A DNA stretch of 64,000 nt from Streptomyces sp. yr375 (GCF_900110755.1 NZ_FOFF01000033.1:1-64000), one strand, 5' to 3'. Counted from the first letter of the stretch, positions 38,668 through 48,417 are shown. Made by a program: numbers and translations. The notes: a model not told the origin generated them from the letters alone.

Positions 38668-40152
38668 GTGAGCGGCAACGGCGGAAGCGGAAACAGCGCT
38701 ACGGGCACGGACAAGCGTCCGAACGAGCTGCTCACGTCGTGGTTCGTGCGCAGCGGCTGGTCGAAGGGCGAACTGGCCCGTCAAGTCAACCGCCGGGCCC
38801 GCCAGTTGGGCGCCAACCACATCTCCACCGACACCTCGCGGGTGCGCCGCTGGCTGGACGGCGAGAACCCCCGCGAGCCCATCCCGAGGATCCTCTCGGA
38901 GCTGTTCTCCGAGCGGTTCGGCTGCGTCGTCTCCGTCGAGGACCTCGGGCTGCGCACGGCGCGCCAGGCACCCTCCGTGACCGGCGTCGACCTGCCGTGG
39001 ACGGCCCCGCAGACGGTGGCCCAGCTCAGCGAGTTCTCGCGCAGCGACCTCATGCTGGCGCGGCGCGGCTTCCTCGGCACCTCGCTCGCCCTGTGTGCCG
39101 GGCCGACGCTCATCGAACCCATGCAGCGCTGGCTCGTGCCGTCCCCGCCCGCCCCGCGCCAGGAGCCGGACTCGGTGCCCACCAGCCGGGCCCGCGGCCG
39201 GCTCTCCGGACCCGAGCTTGACCTGCTGGAGTCCACCACCACGATGTTCCGGCAGTGGGACGCGCAGTGCGGCGGCGGCCTGCGCCGCAAGGCCGTCGTC
39301 GGACAACTGCACGAGGTGACCGACCTCCTCCAGGAGCCGCACCCCGAGTCCACCGCGCGCCGGCTCTTCAAGGTCGCCGCCGAGCTGGCGGAGCTGGCCG
39401 GCTGGATGAGTTACGACGTCGGGCTCCAGCCGACCGCGCAGAAGTACTTCGTCCTCGCCCTGCACGCCGCCAAGGAGGCCGGTGACCGGCCGCTCGGCTC
39501 GTACGTGCTGTCCAGCATGAGCCGCCAGATGATCCACCTCGGCCGCCCCGAGGACGCGCTGGAGCTGATCCACCTCGCGCAGTACGGCAGCCGCGACTGC
39601 GCGAGCCCGCGCACCCAGTCCATGCTGTATGCGATGGAGGCCCGCGCCTTCGCCAACATGGGGCAGCCCGGGCGGTGCAAGCGGGCCGTGCGGATGGCCG
39701 AGGACACCTTCGCCGAGGCCGCCGAGTGGGACGAGCCGGACCCCGACTGGATCCGCTTCTTCTCCGAGGCCGAGCTGTACGGCGAGAACAGCCACTCCTT
39801 CCGCGACCTCGCCTACGTCGCAGGCCGCAGCCCCACGTACGCCTCGCTGGCCGAGCCCCTCATGCGCAAGGCCGTGCACCTGTTCACCGACGACACCGAC
39901 CACCAGCGGTCGTACGTGCTGAACCTGATCGGCATGGCCACCGTCCACCTGCTGCAGCGCGAGCCCGAGCAGAGCGCGGTCCTCGCCACCAAGGCCATGC
40001 AGGAGGCCAAGAAGGTGCGCTCCGAGCGCGTCAACACTCGTATTCGAAAGACCGTGGACAGCGCCGTGCGCGAGTTCGGGGATCTCTCCGAGGTCATCGA
40101 CCTCACCGAGCGCCTCACCATCGAACTTCCGGAGACGGCCGAAGCGGTCTGA
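38668..40152 (+). CDS. nsdA: Negative regulator of differentiation NsdA
   Basis: A 494-residue cytoplasmic TPR-containing regulator. The N-terminal third carries WFVRSGWSKGELARQVNRRA, a helix-turn-helix-like region, then RRWLDGENPREPIPRILSEL. Helical repeats follow from about residue 230 (QKYFVLALHAAKEAGDR, PEDALELIHLAQYG). It matches Streptomyces NsdA, a repressor of sporulation and antibiotic production, in content and neighbourhood beside ftsY and amtB. The GTG at 38668 (VSGNGGSGNSATG) follows GGGATGGGGG; an upstream in-frame ATG at 38623 overlaps the BldD-like box. Confidence 0.93.
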   Translation: MSGNGGSGNSATGTDKRPNELLTSWFVRSGWSKGELARQVNRRARQLGANHISTDTSRVRRWLDGENPREPIPRILSELFSERFGCVVSVEDLGLRTARQAPSVTGVDLPWTAPQTVAQLSEFSRSDLMLARRGFLGTSLALCAGPTLIEPMQRWLVPSPPAPRQEPDSVPTSRARGRLSGPELDLLESTTTMFRQWDAQCGGGLRRKAVVGQLHEVTDLLQEPHPESTARRLFKVAAELAELAGWMSYDVGLQPTAQKYFVLALHAAKEAGDRPLGSYVLSSMSRQMIHLGRPEDALELIHLAQYGSRDCASPRTQSMLYAMEARAFANMGQPGRCKRAVRMAEDTFAEAAEWDEPDPDWIRFFSEAELYGENSHSFRDLAYVAGRSPTYASLAEPLMRKAVHLFTDDTDHQRSYVLNLIGMATVHLLQREPEQSAVLATKAMQEAKKVRSERVNTRIRKTVDSAVREFGDLSEVIDLTERLTIELPETAEAV

Positions 40153-40336
40153 ACCGGCCGGTCCACCGACCGAAACCCTTGAACCCCGGCCGCGGCCGGC
40201 CCTCCCGAACTGCCCGACTCGGCTCCCCCATGCCAGGTCATCGGAAGGCCGACCGCGGCCGGTCCGCGTGGCGCCCGCCCGAAGGTTGCGCCACGATAAC
40301 GATCGATTCCGCCAGAATCCGGCAGTTCATCTATGC

Positions 40337-40372
40337 GTAACACACGAGACGCCTTCGTCACGGCGGCGAAAC
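40337..40372 (+). promoter_or_regulatory. GlnR box upstream of amtB
   Basis: GTCAC, 6 nt, GAAAC (40357-40372) is an exact gTnAC-n6-GaAAC half, preceded by GTAAC-4 nt-GAGAC (40337-40350). GlnR activates amtB-glnK-glnD under nitrogen limitation in Streptomyces. The first half has a non-standard 4-nt spacing. Confidence 0.65.
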
Positions 40373-40399
40373 AACCAGGGGCTTCCACCGAAACCGCGC

Positions 40400-40419
40400 T
40401 GCGCCAATCTCATGGCGCA
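40400..40419 (+). promoter_or_regulatory. Hairpin in the amtB leader
   Basis: TGCGCCA and TGGCGCA pair exactly around a 6-nt loop, 72 bp before the amtB start and downstream of the GlnR box. The remaining gap (40153-40336) shows no gene; CGATAACGATCG near 40293 is a small dyad. Confidence 0.4.
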
Positions 40420-40491
40420 TAACCGGCCCACCCCTCACCACCCGCACTGGCTTCGCCCGCACGGGGCCGTACCTACGACGAGGAGACGCCG

Positions 40492-41829
40492 ATGGCACCA
40501 GCCATCACGCTTGCCGCGGAGGCACCCAAGCTGTCCTCCGCGAACACAGGCTTCATGCTCATCTGTTCCGCCCTGGTGCTGATCATGACCCCGGGCCTTG
40601 CCTTCTTCTACGGCGGCATGGTCCGCGTCAAGAGCACGCTCAACATGCTGATGATGAGCTTCATCAGCATCGGGATCGTCACCATCCTGTGGGTGCTGTA
40701 CGGCTTCTCCCTCGCCTTCGGTACCGACTCCGGCAGCCTCATCGGCTGGAACTCCGACTGGGTCGGCCTCAGCAACATCGGCCTGACGGACCTCTGGGAC
40801 GGCTACACCATCCCGATCTTCGTCTTCATGGTCTTCCAGATGATGTTCGCCATCATCACGCCGGCCCTGATAAGCGGTGCCCTCGCCGACCGCGTCAAGT
40901 TCTCGGCCTGGGCGCTGTTCGTCGCCCTGTGGGCCACGGTCGTCTACTTCCCCGTCGCCCACTGGGTGTGGGGCGCCGGCGGCTGGGCCTTCGAGCTGGG
41001 CGTCATCGACTTCGCCGGTGGTACGGCGGTGCACATCAACGCCGGTGCCGCGGCCCTCGGCGTGATCCTCGTCATCGGTAAGCGCGTCGGCTTCAAGAAG
41101 GACCCGATGCGCCCGCACAGCCTGCCGCTGGTCATGCTCGGCGCCGGTCTGCTGTGGTTCGGCTGGTTCGGCTTCAACGCCGGCTCGTGGCTCGGCAACG
41201 ACGACGGCGTCGGCGCGCTGATGTTCGTCAACACGCAGGTCGCCACCGCCGCCGCCATGCTCGCCTGGCTCATCTACGAGAAGATCCGCCACGGCGCGTT
41301 CACCACGCTGGGCGCGGCCTCCGGCGCGGTCGCCGGTCTCGTCGCCATCACCCCGTCCGGCGGTGCGGTCTCCCCGCTCGGCGCGATCGCGATCGGCGCC
41401 ATCGCCGGTGTGCTGTGCGCCATGGCCGTCGGCCTGAAGTACAAGTTCGGCTACGACGACTCGCTCGACGTCGTCGGCGTCCACCTCGTCGGCGGTGTCG
41501 TCGGCTCCCTGCTGATCGGCCTCTTCGCCAGCGGCAAGGGCCAGTCCGCGGTGGAGGGCCTCTTCTACGGCGGCGGCCTCACCCAGTTCTGGAAGCAGTG
41601 CGCCGGTGTCTTCGCCGTCCTCGCCTACTCCCTGATCGCCTCCGCGATCCTCGCCTTCCTCCTCGACAAGACCATCGGCATGCGGGTCTCCGAGGACGAC
41701 GAGATCGCCGGCATCGACCAGGCCGAGCACGCCGAGACCGCATACGACTTCAGCGGAGCGGGCGGCGGCATCGTCGGCGGCTCGATCTCCTCCCACACCG
41801 CAACGGCGAGCAAGAAGGTGGACGCATGA
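40492..41829 (+). CDS. amtB: Ammonium transporter
   Basis: A 445-residue Amt/Rh-family channel with 11 predicted membrane helices. Family segments include LALVLIMTPGLAFFYGGMVR-type helix 1 (GLAFFYGGMVRVKSTLNMLM), FAGGTAVHINAGAAALG with the gating His region, WFGWFGFNAGSWLG, and DDSLDVVGVHLVGGVVGSLL with the twin-His partner. The C-terminal tail contacts GlnK. GAGGAG precedes the ATG at 40492. glnK overlaps by 4 nt (ATGA). A GlnR box lies upstream. Confidence 0.97.
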   Translation: MAPAITLAAEAPKLSSANTGFMLICSALVLIMTPGLAFFYGGMVRVKSTLNMLMMSFISIGIVTILWVLYGFSLAFGTDSGSLIGWNSDWVGLSNIGLTDLWDGYTIPIFVFMVFQMMFAIITPALISGALADRVKFSAWALFVALWATVVYFPVAHWVWGAGGWAFELGVIDFAGGTAVHINAGAAALGVILVIGKRVGFKKDPMRPHSLPLVMLGAGLLWFGWFGFNAGSWLGNDDGVGALMFVNTQVATAAAMLAWLIYEKIRHGAFTTLGAASGAVAGLVAITPSGGAVSPLGAIAIGAIAGVLCAMAVGLKYKFGYDDSLDVVGVHLVGGVVGSLLIGLFASGKGQSAVEGLFYGGGLTQFWKQCAGVFAVLAYSLIASAILAFLLDKTIGMRVSEDDEIAGIDQAEHAETAYDFSGAGGGIVGGSISSHTATASKKVDA

Positions 41830-42164
41830 AGCTCATCACCGCCGTCGTGAAGCCCCACCGGCTCGACGAGATCAAGGAAGCCCTCCAGGCCTTCGGCGTC
41901 CACGGCCTGACGGTCACCGAGGCGAGCGGCTACGGTCGTCAGCGGGGACACACCGAGGTCTACCGCGGCGCCGAGTACACCGTCGACCTCGTCCCCAAGA
42001 TCCGCATCGAGGTGCTGGCCGAGGACGACGACGCCGAAGGACTGATCGACGTCATCGTCAAGGCGGCCCGCACCGGCAAGATCGGTGACGGCAAGGTCTG
42101 GTCCCTCCCGGTCGAGACAGCCGTACGGGTCCGCACCGGCGAGCGCGGCCCGGACGCGCTCTGA
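41826..42164 (+). CDS. glnK: Nitrogen regulatory protein PII (GlnK)
   Basis: A 112-residue PII protein binding ATP/ADP and 2-oxoglutarate. The T loop GYGRQRGHTEVYRGAEY carries Tyr51, the residue modified by GlnD (adenylylated in Actinobacteria), and KIGDGKVWSLPVETAVRVRTGE is the C-terminal nucleotide-binding segment. It is translationally coupled to amtB by the ATGA overlap and followed 26 bp later by glnD, giving transporter, sensor and modifying enzyme in one operon. Confidence 0.97.
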   Translation: MKLITAVVKPHRLDEIKEALQAFGVHGLTVTEASGYGRQRGHTEVYRGAEYTVDLVPKIRIEVLAEDDDAEGLIDVIVKAARTGKIGDGKVWSLPVETAVRVRTGERGPDAL

Positions 42165-42190
42165 CGGCAGAACAGAACAGGAGTCGCTGG

Positions 42191-44641
42191 GTGACGAGTA
42201 CGGACGTGCGCATGGATGCAGAGGACTCGGGACCCAGCGGCTACGCGGCGGCCCGGCTGCGCCTCCTCACCGAGGGGGCGCGGTCCGGGCCGCCGCGCCG
42301 TGCCGCTCTCGCCGAGCTGACCGACGACTGGCTGACCGGGCTCTTCACCGCCGGCACCGAGGACCTGAAGGGCGTCTCCCTGGTCGCCGTCGGCGGCTAC
42401 GGCCGCGGCGAGCTGTCCCCGCGCAGCGACCTCGACCTCCTCCTGCTGCACGACGGCGCCGACTCCAAGGCGGTCGCCGCCCTCGCCGACCGCCTCTGGT
42501 ACCCGGTCTGGGACCTCGGCCTCGCCCTCGACCACTCCGTCCGCACCCCGGCCGAGGCCCGCAGGACGTCCGCCGAGGACCTCAAGGTCCAACTCGGCCT
42601 CCTCGACGCCCGCCACCTCGCCGGCGACCCGGCCCTCACCGCCGGACTGCGTACGGCCGTCCTCGCCGACTGGCGCAACCAGGCGCCCAAGCGCCTCCCC
42701 GAACTCCTCGAACTGTGCACCGAGCGCGCCGAACGCCAGGGCGAGCTGCAGTACCTCCTGGAACCCGACCTGAAGGAAGCCCGCGGCGGCCTCAGGGACG
42801 CCACCGCGCTGCGCGCCGTCGCCGCCTCCTGGCTCGCCGACGCCCCCCGCGAGGGCCTCGACGACGCCCGCCGCCGCCTCCTCGACGTCCGCGACGCCCT
42901 CCACCTGGCCACCGGGCGCGCCACCGACCGGCTCGCGCTCCAGGAACAGGACCAGGTCGCCGCCGAACTCGGCCTCCTAGACGCCGACACGCTGCTGCGG
43001 CAGGTGTACGAGGCGGCGCGGGTCATCTCGTACGCCAGTGACGTCACCTGGCGCGAAGTGGGGCGCGTGCTGCGCTCGCGCGCCGTCAGGCCGCGGCTGC
43101 GGGCCATGCTGGGCGGCGGCGCCAAGCCCGCCACCGAGCGGTCCCCGCTCGCCGAAGGCGTCGTGGAACAGGACGGCGAGGTGGTACTCGCCCGCGCCGC
43201 CCGCCCCGAACGCGACCCCGTGCTCCCCCTGCGCGCCGCGGCCGCCGCCGCACAGGCAGGCCTCCCGCTCTCCCTGCACGCCGTCCGCCGCCTCGCCGCC
43301 ACCGTGCGCCCCCTGCCCACGCCCTGGCCCGCCGAGGCCCGCGAACAGCTCGTCACCCTGCTCGGCTCCGGCCAGCCCACCATCGAGGTGTGGGAGGCCC
43401 TGGAGGCCGAAGGCCTGATCACCCGGCTGCTGCCCGACTGGGAGCGGGTGCGCTGCCGGCCGCAGCGCAACGCCGTGCACATCTGGACCGTCGACCGGCA
43501 TCTCATCGAGACCGCCGTCCGCGCCTCCGAGTTCACCCGCCGCGTCAGCCGCCCCGACCTCCTCCTCGTCGCCGCGCTGCTGCACGACATCGGCAAGGGC
43601 TGGCCCGGCGACCACTCGGTGGCCGGCGAGATCATCGCCAAGGACGTCGCCGCCCGCATCGGCTTCGACCGCGCCGACGTCGCCGTCCTCGCCACGCTCG
43701 TACGCCAGCACCTGCTGCTGATCGAGACGGCCACCCGGCGCGACCTGGAGGATCCGGCCACGGTCCGCTCGGTCGCCGAGGCGGTCGGCTCGCAGAGCAC
43801 CCTGGAACTGCTGCACGCGCTCACCGAGGCGGACGCCCTGGCCACCGGCCCCGCCGCCTGGTCCTCCTGGCGCGGCTCGCTCGTGACGGACCTGGTCAAG
43901 CGGGTCGCGGCGGTCCTCGCCGGGGACGCGCCCGAGGAACCCGACACCGCCGCGCCCACCGCCGAACAGGAACGGCTGGCCATCGAGGCGATCGCCACCG
44001 GCAGCCCGGTGCTGTCCCTGCGCGCCCAGACCGAGGCGCCCACCGAGGAGCAGCTCGCCGGCGACCCCGAGCCGCTCGGCGTGGAACTGCTCATCGCCGT
44101 CCCCGACCAGCAGGGCGTGCTGCCCGCCGTGGCCGGCGTGCTCGCCATGCACCGGCTGACCGTCCGTACGGCCGAACTGCGCGCCCTGGACCTCCCGGAC
44201 GGCGTCGACGGCACCGTCCTGCTGCTGAACTGGCGGGTCGCCGCCGAGTACGGCTCGCTGCCCCAGGCGGCCCGGCTGCGCGCCGACCTCGTCCGCGCCC
44301 TGGACGGCTCGCTGGACATCGCCGGCCGGCTCGCCGAGCGCGACGCGGCCTACCCGCGCCGCCGGGGCGTGGTCGCACCGCCGCCGCGCGTCACGGTGGC
44401 CTCCGCGGCCTCCCACCACGCCACGGTCATCGAGGTCCGCGCCCAGGACGCCCCCGGGCTCCTGTTCCGCATCGGCCGCGCCCTGGAGGACGAGGGCCTG
44501 CGCGTGCGCAGCATGCACGTCTCCACGCTGGGCGCGAACGCGGTGGACGCCTTCTACGTGACCGGATCCCAGGGCCTGCCCCTGCCGGGCGAGGAGGCGA
44601 CGGCCACGGCCCGCAAGCTGGAGGAACTCCTGCGGGCGTGA
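42191..44641 (+). CDS. glnD: [Protein-PII] nucleotidyltransferase GlnD
   Basis: An 816-residue sensor enzyme. The nucleotidyltransferase site AVGGYGRGELSPRSDLDLLL is near residues 63-82 (GGxGRxEL...SDxDL), the HD hydrolase VAALLHDIGKGWPGDH near 460, and two ACT domains close the protein (about 630-700 and 745-815). It modifies Tyr51 of GlnK and removes the group under nitrogen sufficiency; in Actinobacteria the modification is adenylylation. AGGAG lies 7 nt before the GTG at 42191. A hairpin terminator follows. Confidence 0.95.
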   Translation: MTSTDVRMDAEDSGPSGYAAARLRLLTEGARSGPPRRAALAELTDDWLTGLFTAGTEDLKGVSLVAVGGYGRGELSPRSDLDLLLLHDGADSKAVAALADRLWYPVWDLGLALDHSVRTPAEARRTSAEDLKVQLGLLDARHLAGDPALTAGLRTAVLADWRNQAPKRLPELLELCTERAERQGELQYLLEPDLKEARGGLRDATALRAVAASWLADAPREGLDDARRRLLDVRDALHLATGRATDRLALQEQDQVAAELGLLDADTLLRQVYEAARVISYASDVTWREVGRVLRSRAVRPRLRAMLGGGAKPATERSPLAEGVVEQDGEVVLARAARPERDPVLPLRAAAAAAQAGLPLSLHAVRRLAATVRPLPTPWPAEAREQLVTLLGSGQPTIEVWEALEAEGLITRLLPDWERVRCRPQRNAVHIWTVDRHLIETAVRASEFTRRVSRPDLLLVAALLHDIGKGWPGDHSVAGEIIAKDVAARIGFDRADVAVLATLVRQHLLLIETATRRDLEDPATVRSVAEAVGSQSTLELLHALTEADALATGPAAWSSWRGSLVTDLVKRVAAVLAGDAPEEPDTAAPTAEQERLAIEAIATGSPVLSLRAQTEAPTEEQLAGDPEPLGVELLIAVPDQQGVLPAVAGVLAMHRLTVRTAELRALDLPDGVDGTVLLLNWRVAAEYGSLPQAARLRADLVRALDGSLDIAGRLAERDAAYPRRRGVVAPPPRVTVASAASHHATVIEVRAQDAPGLLFRIGRALEDEGLRVRSMHVSTLGANAVDAFYVTGSQGLPLPGEEATATARKLEELLRA

Positions 44642-44672
44642 CCTGCGGTCGCTCCCCGCAGACGCGGGCTTC

Positions 44673-44706
44673 CGTCCCCGTCCGCCGAATACCGCGGGCG
44701 GGGACG
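44673..44706 (+). terminator. Terminator after glnD
   Basis: CGTCCCCG (44673-44680) pairs with CGGGGACG (44699-44706), and CCGC/GCGG extends the stem. It is followed by ATTGTCC and lies 32 bp after glnD. Confidence 0.65.
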
Positions 44707-44776
44707 ATTGTCCTGCCGGGCCAGATACCCTGGAGAGCAATCCACACTGCCCCCGACTCCGAGGACCGACGCCACC

Positions 44777-46327
44777 GTGTTCGATACCCTCTCAGACCGC
44801 CTCAGCGCGACTTTCAAAAACCTTCGCGGGAAGGGCCGGCTCTCCGAGGCGGACATCGACGCCACGGCCCGTGACATCCGCATCGCTCTCCTCGAAGCCG
44901 ACGTTGCCCTGCCCGTCGTGCGCACGTTCATCAAGAACGTCAAGGAGCGCGCCCTCGGCTCCGACGTCTCCAAGGCGCTGAACCCGGCCCAGCAGGTCCT
45001 CAAGATCGTCAACGAAGAGCTGGTCACGATCCTGGGCGGGGAGACCCGACGGCTGCGGTTCGCCAAGCAGCCGCCCACCGTGATCATGCTGGCGGGTCTC
45101 CAGGGCGCCGGTAAGACCACGCTCGCGGGCAAGCTCGGCCTCTGGCTGAAGGAGCAGGGCCACTCGCCGCTCCTCGTCGCCGCCGACCTCCAGCGCCCCA
45201 ACGCCGTCAACCAGCTCAGCGTCGTCGCGCAGCGCGCCGGCGTGGCGGTGTACGCCCCGCAGCCCGGTAACGGCGTCGGTGACCCGGTGCAGGTCGCCAA
45301 GGACTCGATCGAGCACGCGAAGACCAAGGTCCACGACATCGTGATCGTGGACACCGCCGGCCGCCTCGGCATCGACGCCGAGCTGATGCAGCAGGCAGCC
45401 GACATCCGGGACGCCGTCTCGCCCGACGAGATCCTCTTCGTCGTCGACGCGATGATCGGCCAGGACGCCGTGAACACGGCCGAGGCCTTCCGGGACGGCG
45501 TCGGGTTCGACGGTGTCGTGCTGTCGAAGCTCGACGGCGACGCCCGTGGCGGCGCGGCCCTGTCGATCGCCTCGGTGACCGGCAAGCCGATCATGTTCGC
45601 CTCGAACGGCGAGAAGCTCGACGAGTTCGACGCCTTCCACCCCGACCGGATGGCCTCCCGCATCCTCGACATGGGTGACCTCCTCACCCTGATCGAGCAG
45701 GCGGAGAAGACGTTCAGTCAGGAAGAGGCCGAGAAGATGGCCTCCAAGCTGGCGTCCAAGAAGGGCCAGGACTTCACCCTGGACGACTTCCTGGCCCAGA
45801 TGGAGCAGGTCCGGAAGATGGGCAGCATCTCCAAGCTGCTCGGCATGCTGCCCGGCATGGGCCAGATCAAGGACCAGATCGCCAACCTCGACGAGCGGGA
45901 CGTCGACCGCACGGCCGCGATCATCAAGTCGATGACCCCGGCCGAGCGCCAGGAGCCCACGATCATCAACGGCTCCCGCCGCGCCCGTATCGCCAAGGGC
46001 TCCGGTGTCGAGGTCAGCGCGGTGAAGGGCCTGGTCGAGCGGTTCTTCGAGGCCCGCAAGATGATGTCCCGGATGGCCCAGGGCGGCGGCATGCCCGGCA
46101 TGCCGGGGATCCCGGGCATGGGCGGCGGCCCCGGCCGGCAGAAGAAGCAGCCGAAGCAGGCCAAGGGCAAGCAGCGCTCCGGCAACCCGATGAAGCGCAA
46201 GCAGCAGGAGCTGGAGGAGGCCCAGCGCCGCGAGGCCCAGGCCCAGGGCGGCAACGCGCTCGGGCTGCCCCAGCAGGGCGCTCAGGACTTCGAGCTGCCG
46301 GACGAGTTCAAGAAGTTCATGGGCTGA
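44777..46327 (+). CDS. ffh: Signal recognition particle protein Ffh
   Basis: A 516-residue SRP54 GTPase. The N domain begins FDTLSDRLSATFKNLRGKG; the G domain has LAGLQGAGKTTLAGKLG (near residue 104) and VDTAGRLGIDAELMQQA; the Met-rich M domain (about 320-440) has MGSISKLLGMLPGMGQIKDQ and the RNA-binding GSRRARIAKGSG. A C-terminal Gly/Met/Lys extension (GGGMPGMPGIPGMGGG) is longer than in E. coli, typical of Streptomyces. The GTG at 44777 is the family start. The partner ftsY lies 7 kb upstream. Confidence 0.97.
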   Translation: MFDTLSDRLSATFKNLRGKGRLSEADIDATARDIRIALLEADVALPVVRTFIKNVKERALGSDVSKALNPAQQVLKIVNEELVTILGGETRRLRFAKQPPTVIMLAGLQGAGKTTLAGKLGLWLKEQGHSPLLVAADLQRPNAVNQLSVVAQRAGVAVYAPQPGNGVGDPVQVAKDSIEHAKTKVHDIVIVDTAGRLGIDAELMQQAADIRDAVSPDEILFVVDAMIGQDAVNTAEAFRDGVGFDGVVLSKLDGDARGGAALSIASVTGKPIMFASNGEKLDEFDAFHPDRMASRILDMGDLLTLIEQAEKTFSQEEAEKMASKLASKKGQDFTLDDFLAQMEQVRKMGSISKLLGMLPGMGQIKDQIANLDERDVDRTAAIIKSMTPAERQEPTIINGSRRARIAKGSGVEVSAVKGLVERFFEARKMMSRMAQGGGMPGMPGIPGMGGGPGRQKKQPKQAKGKQRSGNPMKRKQQELEEAQRREAQAQGGNALGLPQQGAQDFELPDEFKKFMG

Positions 46328-46346
46328 CGGCTCTCTTCGTACGCGG

Positions 46347-46396
46347 TCGGGGGCGCTGCTCCTCGCACGATGTCCGTGCGGGAGAAGCGCCCCCGA
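46347..46396 (+). terminator. Terminator after ffh
   Basis: TCGGGGGCGC (46347-46356) pairs exactly with GCGCCCCCGA (46387-46396), and CGCACG/CGTGCG inside forms an upper stem. It lies 20 bp after ffh. Confidence 0.75.
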
Positions 46397-46444
46397 TGCG
46401 TTCCCGCAGGTGCTGACCTGGGTCCGGTGTCGTAACGTCCCGAT

Positions 46445-48388
46445 ATGACCAACCCTGCGCCGCCGCGGAAGTCGCCGGACAAGCCCTGGCGTACCGAGGG
46501 CACTCCCGAGGAGCCGCCGAAGCCGTCCTCGGGCGGGCGGCGGATACGCGGCGGCTGGTGGGGGCTGATCCTCACCGCGGTGCTCGTGTTTCTCGTCGCC
46601 AACCTGGCGCTGTGGCTCTTCAACGAGGGCGACGAGCCGACGATCTCGTACACCGAGTTCAGCAAGCAGGTCGACGCGGGCAACGTCGGCAAGATCTACG
46701 CCAAGGGCGACGCGATCCAGGGGCAGCTCAAGACGTCGCGGAAGAACCCCGACGGCGGCGGCTCGTACACCAAGTTCAACACCCAGCGGCCGTCCTTCGC
46801 GGACGACCAGCTCTGGCAGGACCTGACCAAGAACAACGTCACCGTCACGGCGGAGCCGGTCGTCCAGCACCGCAGTGTGCTCGCCAATGTGCTGATCTCA
46901 CTGGCCCCGATGGTGCTGCTCATCGCCGTGTGGGTGTTCGTCGCCCGGCGGATGCGGGCAGGGGGCGGACTGGGCGGCCCGGGCGGCATGCTCGGCCGCA
47001 AGGCGCCGCCCAAGCCGGTCGAGCTGGAGCCGGGACACCTGCGGACGACGTTCGACGACGTCGCCGGCATCGACGAGGTCCAGGGCGAGCTGCACGACGT
47101 CGTCGACTTCCTGAAGAACCCCGACGCCTACCGCAGGATGGGCGCCAAGATGCCCCGGGGCGTGCTGCTGGCGGGACCGCCGGGCACCGGCAAGACACTG
47201 CTCGCGCGGGCGGTGGCCGGTGAGGCGGGGGTGCCGTTCTTCTCGGCGTCGGCGTCCGAGTTCATCGAGATGATCGTGGGCGTCGGCGCGTCACGCGTGC
47301 GTGAGCTGTTCGCGGAGGCCCGCAAGGTGGCGCCGTCGATCATCTTCATCGACGAGATCGACACCATCGGACGGGCCCGGGGCGGGGGCGGGACCGTCGG
47401 CGGCCACGACGAGCGCGAGCAGACCCTCAACCAGATCCTGACCGAGATGGACGGCTTCTCCGGCTCGGAGGGCGTCATCGTCATCGCGGCCACGAACCGC
47501 GCCGACGTCCTGGACCCGGCCCTGACCCGCCCGGGCCGCTTCGACCGGGTGGTCATGGTCTCGCCCCCGGACCGCAGCGGCCGCAAGGCGATCCTGGAGA
47601 TCCACACCCGCGAGATCCCCCTCGCCGGGGACGTCGACCTGGCCCACGTGGCCCGTACGACACCGGGCATGACCGGCGCCGAGCTGGCCAACCTCGCCAA
47701 CGAGGCCGCCCTCCTCGCCGTCAAGCGCCAGCAGGACCAGGTGACCCGGGCCGACCTCTCGGAGGCCCTGGAGAAGGTCCAGCTCGGCGCGGAACGGCCG
47801 CTGGTGATGCCCGAGGAGGAGCGCCGCAGGACCGCCTACCACGAGAGCGGACACGCCCTGCTGGGCATGCTCCAGCCGGGCGCGGACCCCGTCCGCAAGA
47901 TCACCATCGTGCCGCGCGGGCGGGCCCTCGGCGTGACGCTGTCGACGCCGGACGCGGACCGGTACGCGTACACCGAGGAGTACCTGCGCGGCCGGATCAT
48001 CGGCGCGCTCGGCGGGATGGCGGCCGAGCACGTGGTCTACGGGGTCGTCACGACCGGTGCGGAGAACGACCTGGAGCAGGTCACCAACATCGTGCGCGGG
48101 ATGGTCGCCCGCTGGGGCATGAGCGAGCGCGTCGGCCGCCTGTCGGCCCTCCCGGGCGACTTCCAGCAGGCCTACGGCCTCTCCGCCGCGCCCGCGACCC
48201 TCGACGTCATCGACCACGAGATGCGGCGCATCGTCGACGAGTGCTACGAGGAGGCCTGCCACAAACTCCGCGACCACCGTGGCCAGTTGGACGACCTGGC
48301 CCAGGCGCTGCTGGCCAGCGAGACCCTGGAGGAGGCGGACGCCTACCGGATCGCGGGCATCCCGCGCCTCGCTAAGGACGACACGTAA
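46445..48388 (+). CDS. FtsH-type AAA+ membrane metalloprotease (paralogue)
   Basis: A 647-residue ATP-dependent zinc protease. Two membrane helices (about residues 37-60, GLILTAVLVFLVANLALWLF, and 150-167, VLISLAPMVLLIAVWVF) flank a small periplasmic domain. The AAA module has GPPGTGKT (244-251), IIFIDEIDTIGRARG and NRADVLDPALTRPGRFDR. The peptidase motif HESGH is at residues 466-470 and the third ligand Asp/Glu lies in TGAENDLEQVT. Shorter C terminus than canonical FtsH; probably the second FtsH paralogue of Streptomyces. ATG at 46445 has TAACGT 6 nt upstream and no ribosome binding site. Confidence 0.92.
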   Translation: MTNPAPPRKSPDKPWRTEGTPEEPPKPSSGGRRIRGGWWGLILTAVLVFLVANLALWLFNEGDEPTISYTEFSKQVDAGNVGKIYAKGDAIQGQLKTSRKNPDGGGSYTKFNTQRPSFADDQLWQDLTKNNVTVTAEPVVQHRSVLANVLISLAPMVLLIAVWVFVARRMRAGGGLGGPGGMLGRKAPPKPVELEPGHLRTTFDDVAGIDEVQGELHDVVDFLKNPDAYRRMGAKMPRGVLLAGPPGTGKTLLARAVAGEAGVPFFSASASEFIEMIVGVGASRVRELFAEARKVAPSIIFIDEIDTIGRARGGGGTVGGHDEREQTLNQILTEMDGFSGSEGVIVIAATNRADVLDPALTRPGRFDRVVMVSPPDRSGRKAILEIHTREIPLAGDVDLAHVARTTPGMTGAELANLANEAALLAVKRQQDQVTRADLSEALEKVQLGAERPLVMPEEERRRTAYHESGHALLGMLQPGADPVRKITIVPRGRALGVTLSTPDADRYAYTEEYLRGRIIGALGGMAAEHVVYGVVTTGAENDLEQVTNIVRGMVARWGMSERVGRLSALPGDFQQAYGLSAAPATLDVIDHEMRRIVDECYEEACHKLRDHRGQLDDLAQALLASETLEEADAYRIAGIPRLAKDDT

Positions 48389-48417
48389 CTCCCCCTGTGT
48401 GCCTACGCGTTGGAGGA

